A stretch of DNA of 64,000 nucleotides from Pseudofabraea citricarpa (Eukaryota > Ascomycota > Leotiomycetes > Helotiales > Dermateaceae), in assembly GCA_029641185.1 (NCBI GenBank), contig JAPWGK010000016.1, positions 992,001-1,056,000 of the forward strand. Direction: 5' to 3'. This document shows positions 1-10,896 of this stretch, piece after piece. The position numbers and the translations under genes are program-made. The notes beneath the pieces are model-generated. The model was not told the DNA's origin. It did not search any database and saw nothing but the letters and a program-made list of their open reading frames with translations. The number at the start of each line of letters is the position of its first letter. The stretch's first letter is position 1.

Positions 1-920
1 TCTTATCATCCATCATAAGGCGAGATTGCATCATTCCCGACTGAGGCGAAGTCAGTTGAGAACCTGAGCGGCCTGGGCGATTGTATAGACCAGGTGGAGA
101 AGTCAAAGACGAGGTTGAATATCTGTTTGGACGGGAGAAGACCGAAGGAAAGCCAGAGTTGGTATCTCTATACTCCGGTGGGGTTGTAGGTTCTGATTGA
201 TGGCCCGTATGGTTGTTAGATCTACCAAAGTCCTCTTGCATTTGGGCAATTTCTTGCTCTTCTCGGCGCTGCTGAAGATCGAGTAGTTGCATCTCGGCCT
301 CAAAACGGCGTTTCTGCTCACGCAAACGCTCGTACTCTAGTTTCTTCTTCTCCAGCTGTGACATGTGAGCTCAGTACAGATACCGCAGCGCTTGCAGGGG
401 GTGGATTAGGGAATGGGAAAGATACTCTGCGTTCGAAGCAGGTGGTTGAAGTGTATGTAAGGTTGGGTTGGTTTGTGGTGTGGGGTTCGGAAGGTGATTT
501 AGATTGATGTAAAGGAAAGGCTTGCTTACAAGTTGAACTTTATGATAAGTCTAAACCCAACCGATTGTTAGCAAAGAGCATTCAATTAACTTATTTGCAA
601 AGCATTGGCATGGGTAACAATAAGAAGGCCCTCTATGGACAATGGCGATTGTGGTTCAAAAACAATAGGTAGCTTACCGAAGGACCGTAATCCTCCCGCT
701 GAGGTGTGAGGGAGCTAATTGTAGGTACCCTCCCCGAGTCTGTAGTGAACCTGCGAGTCAATCCCCCTCGACTGTCTTGAGAGTGTGCGGGCTGAGGCAA
801 TCGGGAGCCATTTCGTGGAGGGGATACGAGGCCCATGAGGGAAGAATCGTTTCTCGAGGACTGCTGGCTGCGAAAGCGCAGCTCGTCCATCCGGTCACTT
901 GTGCTATTGGAGTATGCCAT
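1..920 (-). CDS. N-terminal part of a probable Pumilio-family (PUF) RNA-binding protein; runs off the left edge
   Basis: Two exons are visible: 920-678, starting at the ATG at 920-918, and 355 to the window edge. They are joined by a 322-bp intron with a GTAAGC donor and a CACAG acceptor that keeps frame (81 codons, then LEKKKLEYERLREQ...). The visible ~199 residues are low-complexity: a Ser/Arg-rich leader, a charged coiled-coil stretch (EKKKLEYERLREQKRR) and a Ser/Pro-rich part with HQSEPTTPPEY. From memory this N-terminal signature occurs in filamentous-fungal Pumilio-type proteins, which bind 3'UTRs and control mRNA decay or translation. The PUF repeats themselves lie outside the window, so the family call is inference. 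The intron is long for this locus, so a small extra exon cannot be excluded. Divergently placed from the Pol III subunit gene. Confidence 0.5.
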
Positions 921-3376
921 GCTGAAATGCTAGAATGCTACAGGCTGTCAGACTCATTCATGAGCGAAGCATCACCGGCAGGAGAAAAGAGGGAGTGAGT
1001 GAGTGAGGGAGGGAGGGAGGATTCAAGGTGGGGTGGAGCGTCGTCCGCGAGCGAGGGCAGATGGCCAGCGGCGACGGGACTGCAGCTGTTGCAGCTGCAG
1101 ACCTGAGGGAGGACGGAGCAGGAGGGCTGGTATGTACCTGAGAGATAACCAAGGGAGCAGATGCGTCCTGGGAACCCAGGCGCGGTAGCAAGACGTTGTA
1201 TCCAGAAAGTTCAAAGAGTGTGAATGTGCTGCTGCTGCTGCTGGTGGAGGAGGAGAGTTGTGCGTTCGTCGATGGAGGTTGTTACTTCAAGCAGCGCCAA
1301 ATTCGGCTTAAGCAGGTTGCAGGGGTCAGACTTGTTGTTCTTTTGCGCCTGCGCCAACGACACACCGTTCTTTAGAGACTAGACCTGCCTTACCAACAAA
1401 TCACGGCCGCTGCAAAATTGGCAGAAGAGGAGCGCAGAGGAGCGGAGAAGGGAGGGCAGTTATTGTGGATAAGTGTGGCTACATGGCGACTTGAGATGAC
1501 ATTACAGGGCTAGGTGGTTTTGTTGTCTGCGAGAAAGAAAGAAGTGGTTGAGGGACAGCCAGTTAGTGAGTGAGTGCTGTAGCAGTAGCAGTGCCAGTGC
1601 CAGTAACAGTGCCAGGCAGAGAGTAATTAGTAGTGTTTAGTAGCGTCGTAGTGTATTGTAGTGTAGTGACTGCTCAGGAACTCCCGTGGCAGCAATGAGA
1701 ACAGGCTGGGATTCTGGGATTGGGATTGGGATTGGGACGGGGACGGGGACTGGGCCTCGAGTGGGCAGCCGATTGCCTTTTTGCAACTGGAACCCATATT
1801 TCTCGACATTTAGGGTTTCGTGGGTCCATCCATCCGATGCAGGCGCTGGGAGAGAAAAGAATTTGCCTCTAGAGTAGAGTCGATTACCTACCTAATACCT
1901 AATACCTACAGTGCAGTACAGTACAGTACTTCCTCCCGCTGCCAGCCTGTCTGCCCGCCACACAGGTACAGGCAGACCAGACAGTACCGTACTGCAACTC
2001 TGCGCTGCGGTGCGCGGCGCTGCGCTGCAACTGCACTGCACGAAGTCAAACGAACGTCGGCAGGACCCTTTTCGGCTCCATGCAACCCCTGTATCCAATC
2101 ACACCCACCCCACCCGGGGTCTCTCTACGGTACTACGGTACAAGCACATACAGTACTGTACACCTCAGTACACCTCACATCGCACACACTTTTGGGTCTC
2201 AATACTCACAATACAAGGCAATTGTGTGCTCGCCCAATCTCGCCGGAAACTCTCGAGCCTGTACGGGTGCTGGTGCGGTGCTGTGCTGTGCTGGGTCTGC
2301 TGGGTGTGCTCAGTGCTGATGCTTCTTGTGCCATCCGACCTGTCGATTCTCAAGCTTTTCGTCGCCAGCAACCACAGGTCACCGCCTGATCTGAAGCGAC
2401 CCCGGGCCAGCGAGGGAGGAGCCACTTACGGTACCACTCACCACTTACCACTTACCACTGACTGGCACTGAGCCAGAGACCTGAACCTGAAACTCATGGA
2501 TGATGAGCAGTGACCAGCGACCAGCGACCAGCCTCTAGTCGAGCTGCGCTCTCTAGACCGGAAAACACGCAATAGGCCATGGATCGGGACCCTCCCACGC
2601 CTCTCCATTAATTGGCGACGGATGACTTTTGCATCATCAGGAATGACGATAAGCTGGTGGCGAGAAGGAAGAGGAAAGAGGGGGATATGCAGAGAGGGGG
2701 CATTCGCCAGTAAGAGGCCATCGTCGATGATTAATGTGATAGTAAGTTGACACGAAGGGGACATGATCATCCTCCCCCAGAACAACCCCTCAAAAAAATA
2801 ACAACGCGGCCGAGGCGCATTCTTGCAAGTCGCAACAAGCCCAAGCCCAAGCCCAGGAAGAGAAGAGGGTTCATCCCATTCTTTGTTAGCCCGAGATAGC
2901 CTGGAGTGTACTGTACTTAGAACAAACAACCTTTCTTGTCGTTCCTGGATGCTGAGAACCCGTCCCCGTCCCCGTCACGCTTTCCCGAGTCCTGCATCTG
3001 CACAGCGGACACTATGACTCAAATCCTCTGAACGACTCGTACGAGCACTGCACAAACTCCAGCAGAGACATTGCGATTGTTAATAGGACCGGTGAGCATT
3101 CAGAAGTGGCGGTGAAGAAGACCTGGCCTGGATGATAGCCGCCAGATCGATTTGAGGCCCGCTATCTTCGAATCAGGGGTAAGTCCCTCCGTACTCCGCC
3201 GTGCTCGCTTAAAGCCCTGATCGCACGTGCATTGCTAAGCCGGATTAACCCACCTCCGACAATGGCGGGGGAGCGCCGACCGAGGGCGATCTAAAAAAGA
3301 AAAACGCGACAAGATTTATGAGTCGGCGACCGAGAGCTACCGCCGTAACCATTGCAACCTGCACCAGCTCTCTGAG
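921..3376. other. 2.4-kb divergent intergenic region
   Basis: Lies between the start of the PUF-like gene (-) and RPC2 (+), so it should hold both promoters and leaders. It contains CTG repeats near 1229-1243, a G-tract cluster at 1708-1754, and many TACAGTAC/GTACTGTAC words at 1905-2165. Open frames here are long only because of base bias and repeats; I see no gene. Confidence 0.6.
1708..1754 (+). repeat. G-tract cluster, G-quadruplex-like
   Basis: About nine runs of three or four G separated by 2-5 bases (GGGATT and GGGAC units) on the plus strand. This fits the G-quadruplex pattern; folding is inferred. Confidence 0.6.
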
Positions 3377-6300
3377 ATGCCACCCAAGAAGAAGGCGGGA
3401 GGCCCCGTGGAAGTCACAGACCCCACTGCTACTGCTGCTGCATCATCCTCGAAAGCGGCACCTGCCAAAAAAGCCCAGCCAGAGACGGAACCCCACGATG
3501 AGCCATCTGCAACAGAAAATCCCAAGCGCAAACGCACAAAAGCCAAGGTAGCTCCAAAAGCTGGTCCAGGATCAAAAAAAGGAGATGATGGCTTCTCGGC
3601 GTTACTTGAGCCCTTCTACGGCGGTAAAAGCTTGACAGACCCGATCAATACAGCTCAAGACAAATGGAATCTCCTGCCCGCGTTTTTGAAGGTCAAGGGC
3701 TTGGTCAAACAGCACATTGATTCCTTTAATTTCTTCGTCGACCATGAGATCAAGGACATTGTAAAGGCCAACAAAAGAGTGACCAGCGATGTTGACAAAT
3801 ACTTCTGGTTGGAGTATGTTCTTGATTCCCTCATTTCCTCACTCCATATAAGTACATACTAATTGGTATTCTAGATACACAGATATTCACATTGGAGACC
3901 CCGAACGGCTCGACTATGATGATCGTAAACCCCATAACGAAATTACGCCAAACGAATGTCGTCTTCGCGATATGACTTATGCAGCACCAATCCGAGTGGA
4001 TATCAAATATGTGCGAGGCAAGACAGTCGTTGCAAGGAAAGGCATACCAATTGGAAGAATCCCTATTATGCTGCGCAGTTCAAAGTGCCGTCTCGCAGGG
4101 AAAAATGACAGACAGATGGCTCATATGAATGAATGTGCTCTTGATCCTGGAGGATACTTCATTGTCAATGGAACTGAGAAAGTCATCTTGGTACAAGAGC
4201 AATTGAGTAAGAATCGTGTCATTGTTGAAACGGACCAAAAGAAGAGCATCGTCTCTGCATCTGTGACGAGGTAAGTTGCCATTTCCAGCATACAAATTAT
4301 CAATGCTAACTAATGTAGTTCAACCCATGAGCGTAAATCAAAAAGCTATGTCATGATGAAGAAGGAACGCATTACTCTACAGCACAATATCCTCCAAGAG
4401 CCAATACCAATCGTCATTATATTGAAGGCCATGGGTATTCAGTCCGACCATGAAATGTTACTGTTGGTTGCTGGAACCGATAGTACTTATCAGGACGAGT
4501 TTGCGGTCAATTTCGAGGAAAGCTCAAAGCTCGGCATATTTTCTCAGCAACAAGCTTTGGAATACATCGGCAGTCGTGTTAAAATGGGTGGCCGAAATAG
4601 ATCGCAAGGTGCTCCGCAGAGACGTAATCCTGTAGGAGATGGTCTGGAAGCTTTAGCAAACATCATCATCACGCATGTGCCAGTTGTCGGATTGGACTTT
4701 AGACCTAAAGCATTGTATATTTGCTTCATGGTTCGCCGAGTCTTAATGGCCATGCATGATCCTAAACTCGTGGACGATCGAGATTATGTTGGTAACAAGC
4801 GTTTAGAGTTGGCAGGGCAACTCCTCTCTCTACTCTTCGAGGATCTTTTCAAGAAGTTCAATCAAGACTTGAAGATGAACATCGACAAAGTGTTAAAAAA
4901 GCCCAATCGAACAATGGAGTTCGATGCTTACAACCATATGCAGTCGCATGGCAACTACATCACTCTAGGCATGAACCGTGCTATATCAACCGGCAATTGG
5001 AGTCTCAAGCGATTCAAGATGGAACGAGCTGGTGTTACTCACGTACTCAGTAGACTGAGTTATATTAGTGCTCTCGGTATGATGACCAGAATTAGCAGTC
5101 AATTTGAAAAAACGAGGAAAGTCAGTGGACCGAGAGCTTTACAACCTTCTCAATTCGGTATGCTTTGTCCATCTGACACACCCGAAGGAGAAGCTTGTGG
5201 ACTTGTTAAAAACCTGGCCCTTATGACACATATCACAACCAATGACCAAGAGGAGCCTGTCCGGAAACTCGTATTCGTACTTGGTGCAGAAGATATCGTC
5301 TCGATGAGTGGGAAGGAGATCTACGAAGAAGGTGCCTATGTTATATTCGTTAATGGTACGCCACTTGCTCTCACCAGCCAGCCAAAATCATTCTTGAACG
5401 CTTTCCGGAAATTTCGACGCATGGGACGTGTCTCCGCATTCGTAAGCATCCATATTAATCACCACACCAATGCAGTTCATATCGCTACAGATGAAGGACG
5501 TATCTGTCGACCTCTTATCGTTGTTGAAAATGAGAAGTCCAAGGTCACTACACATTATCTTGAATCTTTACGCAAAGGAACTATGGATTTTGATGACTTC
5601 CTATATCGTGGTCTCATTGAATATGTGGATGTAAACGAAGAGAATGACTCGAATATCGCACTATATGAAGCAGAGATCAACGAAACCAGTACGCATCTGG
5701 AAATTGAACCATTTACCATTCTTGGTGCTGTTGCTGGTCTCATTCCATATCCACATCACAACCAATCTCCAAGAAATACTTATCAATGTGCAATGGGTAA
5801 GCAAGCTATTGGAGCCATCGCATATAATCAATTTTCTCGCATCGACACATTACTTTATCTCATGGTCTATCCGCAACAACCTATGTGCAAAACCAGAACA
5901 ATCGAACTTATCCACTACGACAAATTACCTGCTGGTCAAAATGCGACGGTTGCTGTTATGTCTTATTCTGGATATGATATTGAGGATGCTCTTGTGCTTA
6001 ACAAAGCTTCTTGCGATCGAGGCTTTGGAAGATGTCAGGTTTTGAGAAAATACTCTACCCAACTACGCAAATACCCAAATCGAACGCAAGACCGAGTTGG
6101 GGTACGCCAAACCGATGATACAGGGAAACCTATTGCCAAGCATGCTATCCTAGGAACTGATGGATTAGCTATGGTTGGCGAGCAGATTTGTTCTGGTGAG
6201 GTTTACCTTGCCAAAGAAGTACCTCTCAATACAGCGTCGACGGGTATTGGTTCAGACTATGGCACTAACGAGCACAAGCCCGCTCCCATGTCTTACAGGC

Positions 6301-7133
6301 TTCCGGATCCAAGTTACATTGATAAGATCATGATATCACAGACTGAGAGTGAATCCCGGGTCATTAAAGTGCAGACTCGACAAACACGGCGTCCCGAGCT
6401 CGGAGACAAATTCTCGTCTCGCCACGGACAGAAGGGTGTTGTTGGGATCATTGTCAACCAGGAAGATATGCCATTTGCCGACACAGGTGTCACTCCAGAC
6501 ATCATTATGAACCCTCACGGTTTCCCATCTCGAATGACGGTGGGTAAAATGCTTGAGCTACTATCCGGAAAGGCAGGTGTGCTGAATGGTACACTTGAAT
6601 ACGGTACTGCATTTGGAGGTAGTAAGGTCGATGACATGGGTGACATACTCATTTCAAAGGGATTCAGTTATTCTGGTAAAGACTTTGTCACGAGCGGCAT
6701 TACTGGAGAATCTCTTCCGGCTTATATCTTCTTCGGACCCATCTATTACCAAAAACTCAAGCATATGGTGCAGGACAAGATGCATTCCAGATCTCGAGGG
6801 CCTCGCGCCATTCTTACACGTCAACCAACTGAAGGACGTTCTCGTGACGGTGGTTTGAGATTGGGAGAGATGGAGAGAGATTGTTTGATTGCCTACGGAG
6901 CCTCTCAGCTACTGTTGGAGCGACTCATGTTGAGTAGTGATGCTCATGAGGTCGATATCTGTGAGACTTGTGGTCTAATGGGATACCAAGGTTGGTGCCA
7001 GACTTGTAAGAGTACGAGGGGTGTGACGAGAATGACCATGCCGTATGCTGCCAAGCTGTTGGTGCAAGAGTTACTGAGTATGAACGTTCTCGTGCGCTTG
7101 AAGCTCGAGGACGAGTTTCCACATCCAACTTAA
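3377..7133 (+). CDS. RNA polymerase III second-largest subunit (RPC2/C128)
   Basis: Second-largest catalytic subunit of Pol III, which transcribes tRNA, 5S rRNA and U6 genes in the nucleus; orthologue of yeast Ret1. Exons 3377-3813, 3875-4270 and 4319-7133 encode 1,215 residues. The first ~75 residues are a Lys/Ala/Pro-rich extension; the RPC2 core begins with [16 protein letters not shown] and [12 protein letters not shown], a Pol III-type version of the protrusion domain. Later come the lobe and fork ([25 protein letters not shown]), the hybrid-binding region ([22 protein letters not shown]) and a C-terminal zinc ribbon (CETCG...CQTC). Both introns are short (61 and 48 bp) with TACTAAT and GCTAAC branch-like sequences. 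The zinc ribbon at the end shows the 3' end is intact. Rpb2 or Rpa135 are the alternatives, but the N-terminal wording is Pol III-like. Confidence 0.96.
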
Positions 7134-7503
7134 GGATTAGTATTCGGAAAAAGAAATCCGTCGCATTGGATGGGGGCAAAGATAGGAAGACAGCATGACA
7201 GTGGAGTTTGGAGGTATCGCATAGCGCTGGCGTTCGAGATTTATGTAGTGGATAGTGCAATTAAAAGAAATCCAACTATATGTTTATTTTGGAACATTCT
7301 ACATTTTTGGTCGCTTAATGGAAATGTTTTCTCTAAAGCAACATATTCTCGTTTGAAGACGTACAAAGCACTTGTGAACATGTAGTCAATTCAATATTTG
7401 AATATTTTATGAAACTCTCGTCGCTATTAGCAAAGCACAATAAGAACCTGACGCCGCCCGGAGTACTTTGAGTTTTCAAGTTCTAAGGATTCAACATGGC
7501 GGC
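7134..7503. other. Convergent 3' intergenic region
   Basis: AT-rich spacer between the RPC2 stop (+) and the WW-protein stop (-). It should hold both 3'UTRs and polyadenylation signals; no gene seen. Confidence 0.6.
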
Positions 7504-8593
7504 CTACTCTCCACCATCGTCTCCACCACCAAAGTCATCTCCTGCGCCGTCCTCTGCAGAGATAGTTAGCATTATGTCTTGACAATCAGACAAATTGGTA
7601 GCACTTACGGTATCCATCCTGGTACGCGTCTTGCTCATCGTTATCCAGGGCATCGGCAAGAAGCATACCACCGACCAAACCACCACCAATACCCAGAGCC
7701 GCGGCTCCTCCAGCTCCCATACCGCCGGATTTCTGGGGACGCCCATATCCTCCGCCGCCGCCTCCATAGCCGCCACCGTACCCGCCTCCGTGTTGTTGTT
7801 GGCCATAGCCACCATACATAGGTTGCTGCTGCGGGTATCCGCCATACATCGGCTGCTGGTGGCCGCCGTACATTTGCTGTTGCGGATATCCGCCTTGCTG
7901 GGGATAGCCACCACCATGGCTGCTGCCGCCGTGTGACGAGGCCGCTCCCGAAGCCTTGCCTAGCAGCTTTCCCAGGAAGCCACCGCTCTTCTTCTGGTCT
8001 CGCTGCGGGAGCTCCTGCGGGTATGTTTGCGGCATCGGCGTACTCTGGTATGACTGCTGCGCGCCGCGACTACTCGATCCTGCGCGCGCATCTTCCTCTG
8101 CCTGCAGTCGTGCTGCGAGCGCTGCGTCGGATTCGCCGGCTGGGCCTCCGGGACCAGGACCGTACGGGTTTTTCGAGTCGGTGGGAAAGGGACTATGACC
8201 TCCTCCTCCTCCTCCCCCATATCCCGGTGGTGGTCCTGGTGGTGGTCCTTGGCCATCGGGATATACTGGTTCTGTAGGCTTGTCCCACTGCGACTTCTTC
8301 GTGTAGATGTTGACGTAGAACCTGCGGGCGCATCATTAGAGGACGGCAGTGCGGAGGTGCATGAGAGGGTACTCTACCATTCGTTATATTGGGCATTCCA
8401 TTGCGCTTTCCAGCCTTCGGGCACCTGTTCTGGTCAGCTTTGGTGTCTCTTCAAGAGGATACCTCTGCAGAAAAGCGGTGCCAAGTAGCGGGGTGCAGGT
8501 CCGCCAGCACTCAGATCCGCCAAGAGAGATAGACAGTTCGGCGCATCTTACCCTGGGAGGCGGAGGCCCACTGGGGGGTTCGAAATCGGCCAT
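7504..8593 (-). CDS. WW-domain protein with Gly/Pro/Gln/Tyr-rich tail
   Basis: Four exons on the minus strand (8593-8552, 8424-8378, 8321-7609, 7553-7504) give 283 residues. The WW domain occupies about residues 12-45: EGWKAQW and SQWDKP supply the two signature Trp 23 residues apart, with the aromatic FYVN strand between them; it binds Pro-rich ligands such as PPxY. The domain is split by two introns, so a single open frame misses it. After a PPGPPPGY stretch come a short charged segment (AALAARLQAEEDARA), a region with QKKSGGFLGKLLGKASG, repeated GGYPQQ/MYGGY units, and a glycine-zipper-like hydrophobic segment (ALGIGGGLVGGMLLADAL) that could insert into or lie on a membrane. The exact role is unknown. 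The downstream frame ends in an acidic DDFGGGDDGGE tail. Confidence 0.85.
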
Positions 8594-9235
8594 TGTGGAT
8601 GGGATGTAGATGCGATGGGCTTCGTTTGATGGAATCGTACTTCTGGAGGTTCGTAGGTTCGTAGGACAGGAGGGGGATGATGCCGTGCGGTTTTAAAAGG
8701 TAAGGTTATCGGAAGATGATGCTTCGAGAACCCCTCTGTGGCGTTAGGTTGTCAAGGCTGTCCGTCCTTCTTCACACAGCCCCATTTGCCAAGCCGCGCA
8801 GCTTTGTCTGTCTGACCCTTTTGCTTGCCCGGAATACTGGTTCCCGTGAGATCACAAACAGAGCCCTTTCGAAACAATTGCGTGTTTTCAGGGCATGTAC
8901 TGTAGCATGCAACTAGGTGTCCGTTGGCCTTCGGAGATGCCATGCGGCTGGCCCAGCTGTGATTTGAGTTGATCTCACGAGATTCATCTGAGCCCCTCTC
9001 ACGTCGCTGGAGATGACAGTCACTGCCCGCCTGCGTACGTCACCACATCTGAATCTTCGCCAGGCTCAGGTACCATAACCATACACCATATTGTTGTTGT
9101 ACAGCTTGCCTCTTAACGAGGGGCAAGTAACTAGAATTACTATTCTTGCATCTTATTCCAATGCTTCCAGGTGTATCTCCAACGCCATGCATGCAAGTAT
9201 GCCCAGGTGGTTTACAAAAAAACGTAGTATGTATT
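8594..9235. other. Intergenic region, WW-gene promoter and Rab 3' flank
   Basis: Between two minus-strand genes. It should hold the WW-protein promoter and the Rab gene terminator region. No gene or repeat that I can support. Confidence 0.5.
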
Positions 9236-10061
9236 TCAACAACATCCGCCACCTTGTGACTTTCCCTGATCGCCGCCTACCCTCACCTTTTTGGATCCTC
9301 CAGCACCTGGTCCTTTGACTCCAGATCGCCTGTCGTTCAAATCATATTTCCCTGCCTCGATGTTCATATATATTCTTTCGGCTACTCTCCCGAAGGCCAT
9401 TTCGACGCCTTCGCCACTTTTGGCACTGGTTTCGACATATTCCATTACTCCATTTCGACTTGCCCAATCTTCAGCTTCCTCCTTTGTTACTTCGCGTTTG
9501 TTTTCATCTCCGAGAGCCAGGTCGCTTTTGTTGCCAACTAGAACCACCACAATATCTGGCTCGGCAATCTGTCGTAAGTCATTCAGCCAGTCGGTGACAT
9601 GCTCAAAGGTTGGTCGTCTTGATATGTCGAAGACTAGTAGAGCACCTGATGCTCCTCGGAAATAACTTCTGGTAACGCTTTTATATGTCTCTTGACCAGC
9701 AGTGTCCCATAGACTGAGCTTCATGTGCTTCTGCTCCACCTCTGGTTCTGCGCGCGGTGGTTCGGGGAGACCTTCAGATATATCATTTAAAGAAGGGTCT
9801 CTCGAAATACTGGGCTTGGGTTTCGGTGGTTGTGTATTGGGAGGCCCAACTGGCACTATTCGACTGCTGAGTGTTAGCGATCGCAAGATATATTAATTGC
9901 CAGGGCACGTACGATCCAAACTCGACCCCAATTGTTACATCGTGGTGGGGACTGAATCTGCCCTCGCACAGTCTTATAGTCAATGAAGACTTGCCCGTTC
10001 CACTATCGCCAATGCAAACGAGTTTCGCTATGTAATCCCATGATAGAGGTGCGGACGACAT
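9236..10061 (-). CDS. Rab-family small GTPase with interswitch insertion (Rab4/Ypt4-like)
   Basis: Exons 10061-9913 and 9863-9236 (49-bp intron) encode 258 residues. G-motifs are all present: GDSGTGKSS (P-loop), Thr in HDVTIGVEF (switch I), WDTAGQE, GNKSD and ETSAKSG, ending in GGGCC, a double-Cys geranylgeranylation site. It should act as a membrane-traffic switch on endosomes or Golgi. ATG at 10061 is preferred to the in-frame ATG at 10121 because it gives the usual short Rab N-terminus before WDYIAKLVCIGD. Unusual: between the IGVEFGS strand and KLSLWDTAGQE lies a Pro/Ser-rich insertion of about 40 residues, in place of the tight beta2-beta3 turn. I recall similar insertions in filamentous-fungal Rab4-like proteins. 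The insertion lies wholly within exon 2, so it is not an unspliced intron by phase alone. Rab2 or Rab14 are alternative family labels. Confidence 0.9.
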
Positions 10062-10896
10062 CAGCAGGACAGCGACTATGCAGGGTGCGAGAAAGGTGAG
10101 CGCAAGGTTTGACGGTCGCAATTGTCAGGGACTTTGCTGGTCGAGGATAGTCAACAAAAGTTACGAGTCAGCTGGGGTATGGTGGAAATATGCGATCCGA
10201 GTACAGTGTGAGCGGATCCTGATGATAAGAGAGTATTGTTGAACCAGGCACCACCTGCCGCCCCAAGCTTGATGATGGAAGCTCCTCGCAGAGCCACGAC
10301 TCACGAGCCTGGCGTCATGTGGCTTAAGCACGTGAGAGCCTCATTGCCGCACCATCATCGCATGCTCCGAGTGGTCTGCACCGTCCTAACGCCAAAACAA
10401 TTGCCATGGTCTTCTTATTTCTTTAATCGCGTCGAGCAAAGACACCAGCCGCGGTGCAGACAAAGACTCTGTTCGAGTTTGAGCTGTTCTTGTAGGTACA
10501 CTATCTGACTATCGGAATCCGTCACCGCCTTTGCCTTAGCGTTCCGCTTTAGGCCAACCCGGATCTTGTCTCGGTGTGCCGGGCATGACTCTGGACCTGA
10601 CGTCCTGACCTCTTCTCAGTCTTTGGTCATACTGTACTGCTGCTGGATACTACAGCTCTGTCCGAGCCATTATCTCTTACTCATATCACCCAGTCCCCTG
10701 GACATTCGCCATTCCTGGGAAAACATCGCTCCGGCATAAATAACAAAGCTCCACTACTTACCAAGCTGGATGAACGGCCTCAGTCCTCCGAATCACAAAC
10801 AACACCGCCTTATCAGCAAGCGGCTCGCTGAAAGAGCCGCCAGAGAGCTTCTAACCCACTGAACCTCCAAATTTCAACCGCGAGGTAGGACCGAAG
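10062..10896. other. Divergent promoter region, Rab (-) and PNS1 (+)
   Basis: 835 bp between two divergent starts. It holds a GCACGTGAG stretch near 10328 (E-box-like CACGTG) and a TACTGTACTG word near 10629. No gene seen. Confidence 0.5.

Noticed and set aside
1820..2471. Overlapping plus-strand frames of ~186-189 codons
   Set aside because: Rich in Cys, Tyr, His and repeat-derived words; they follow TACAGTAC repeats, not protein.
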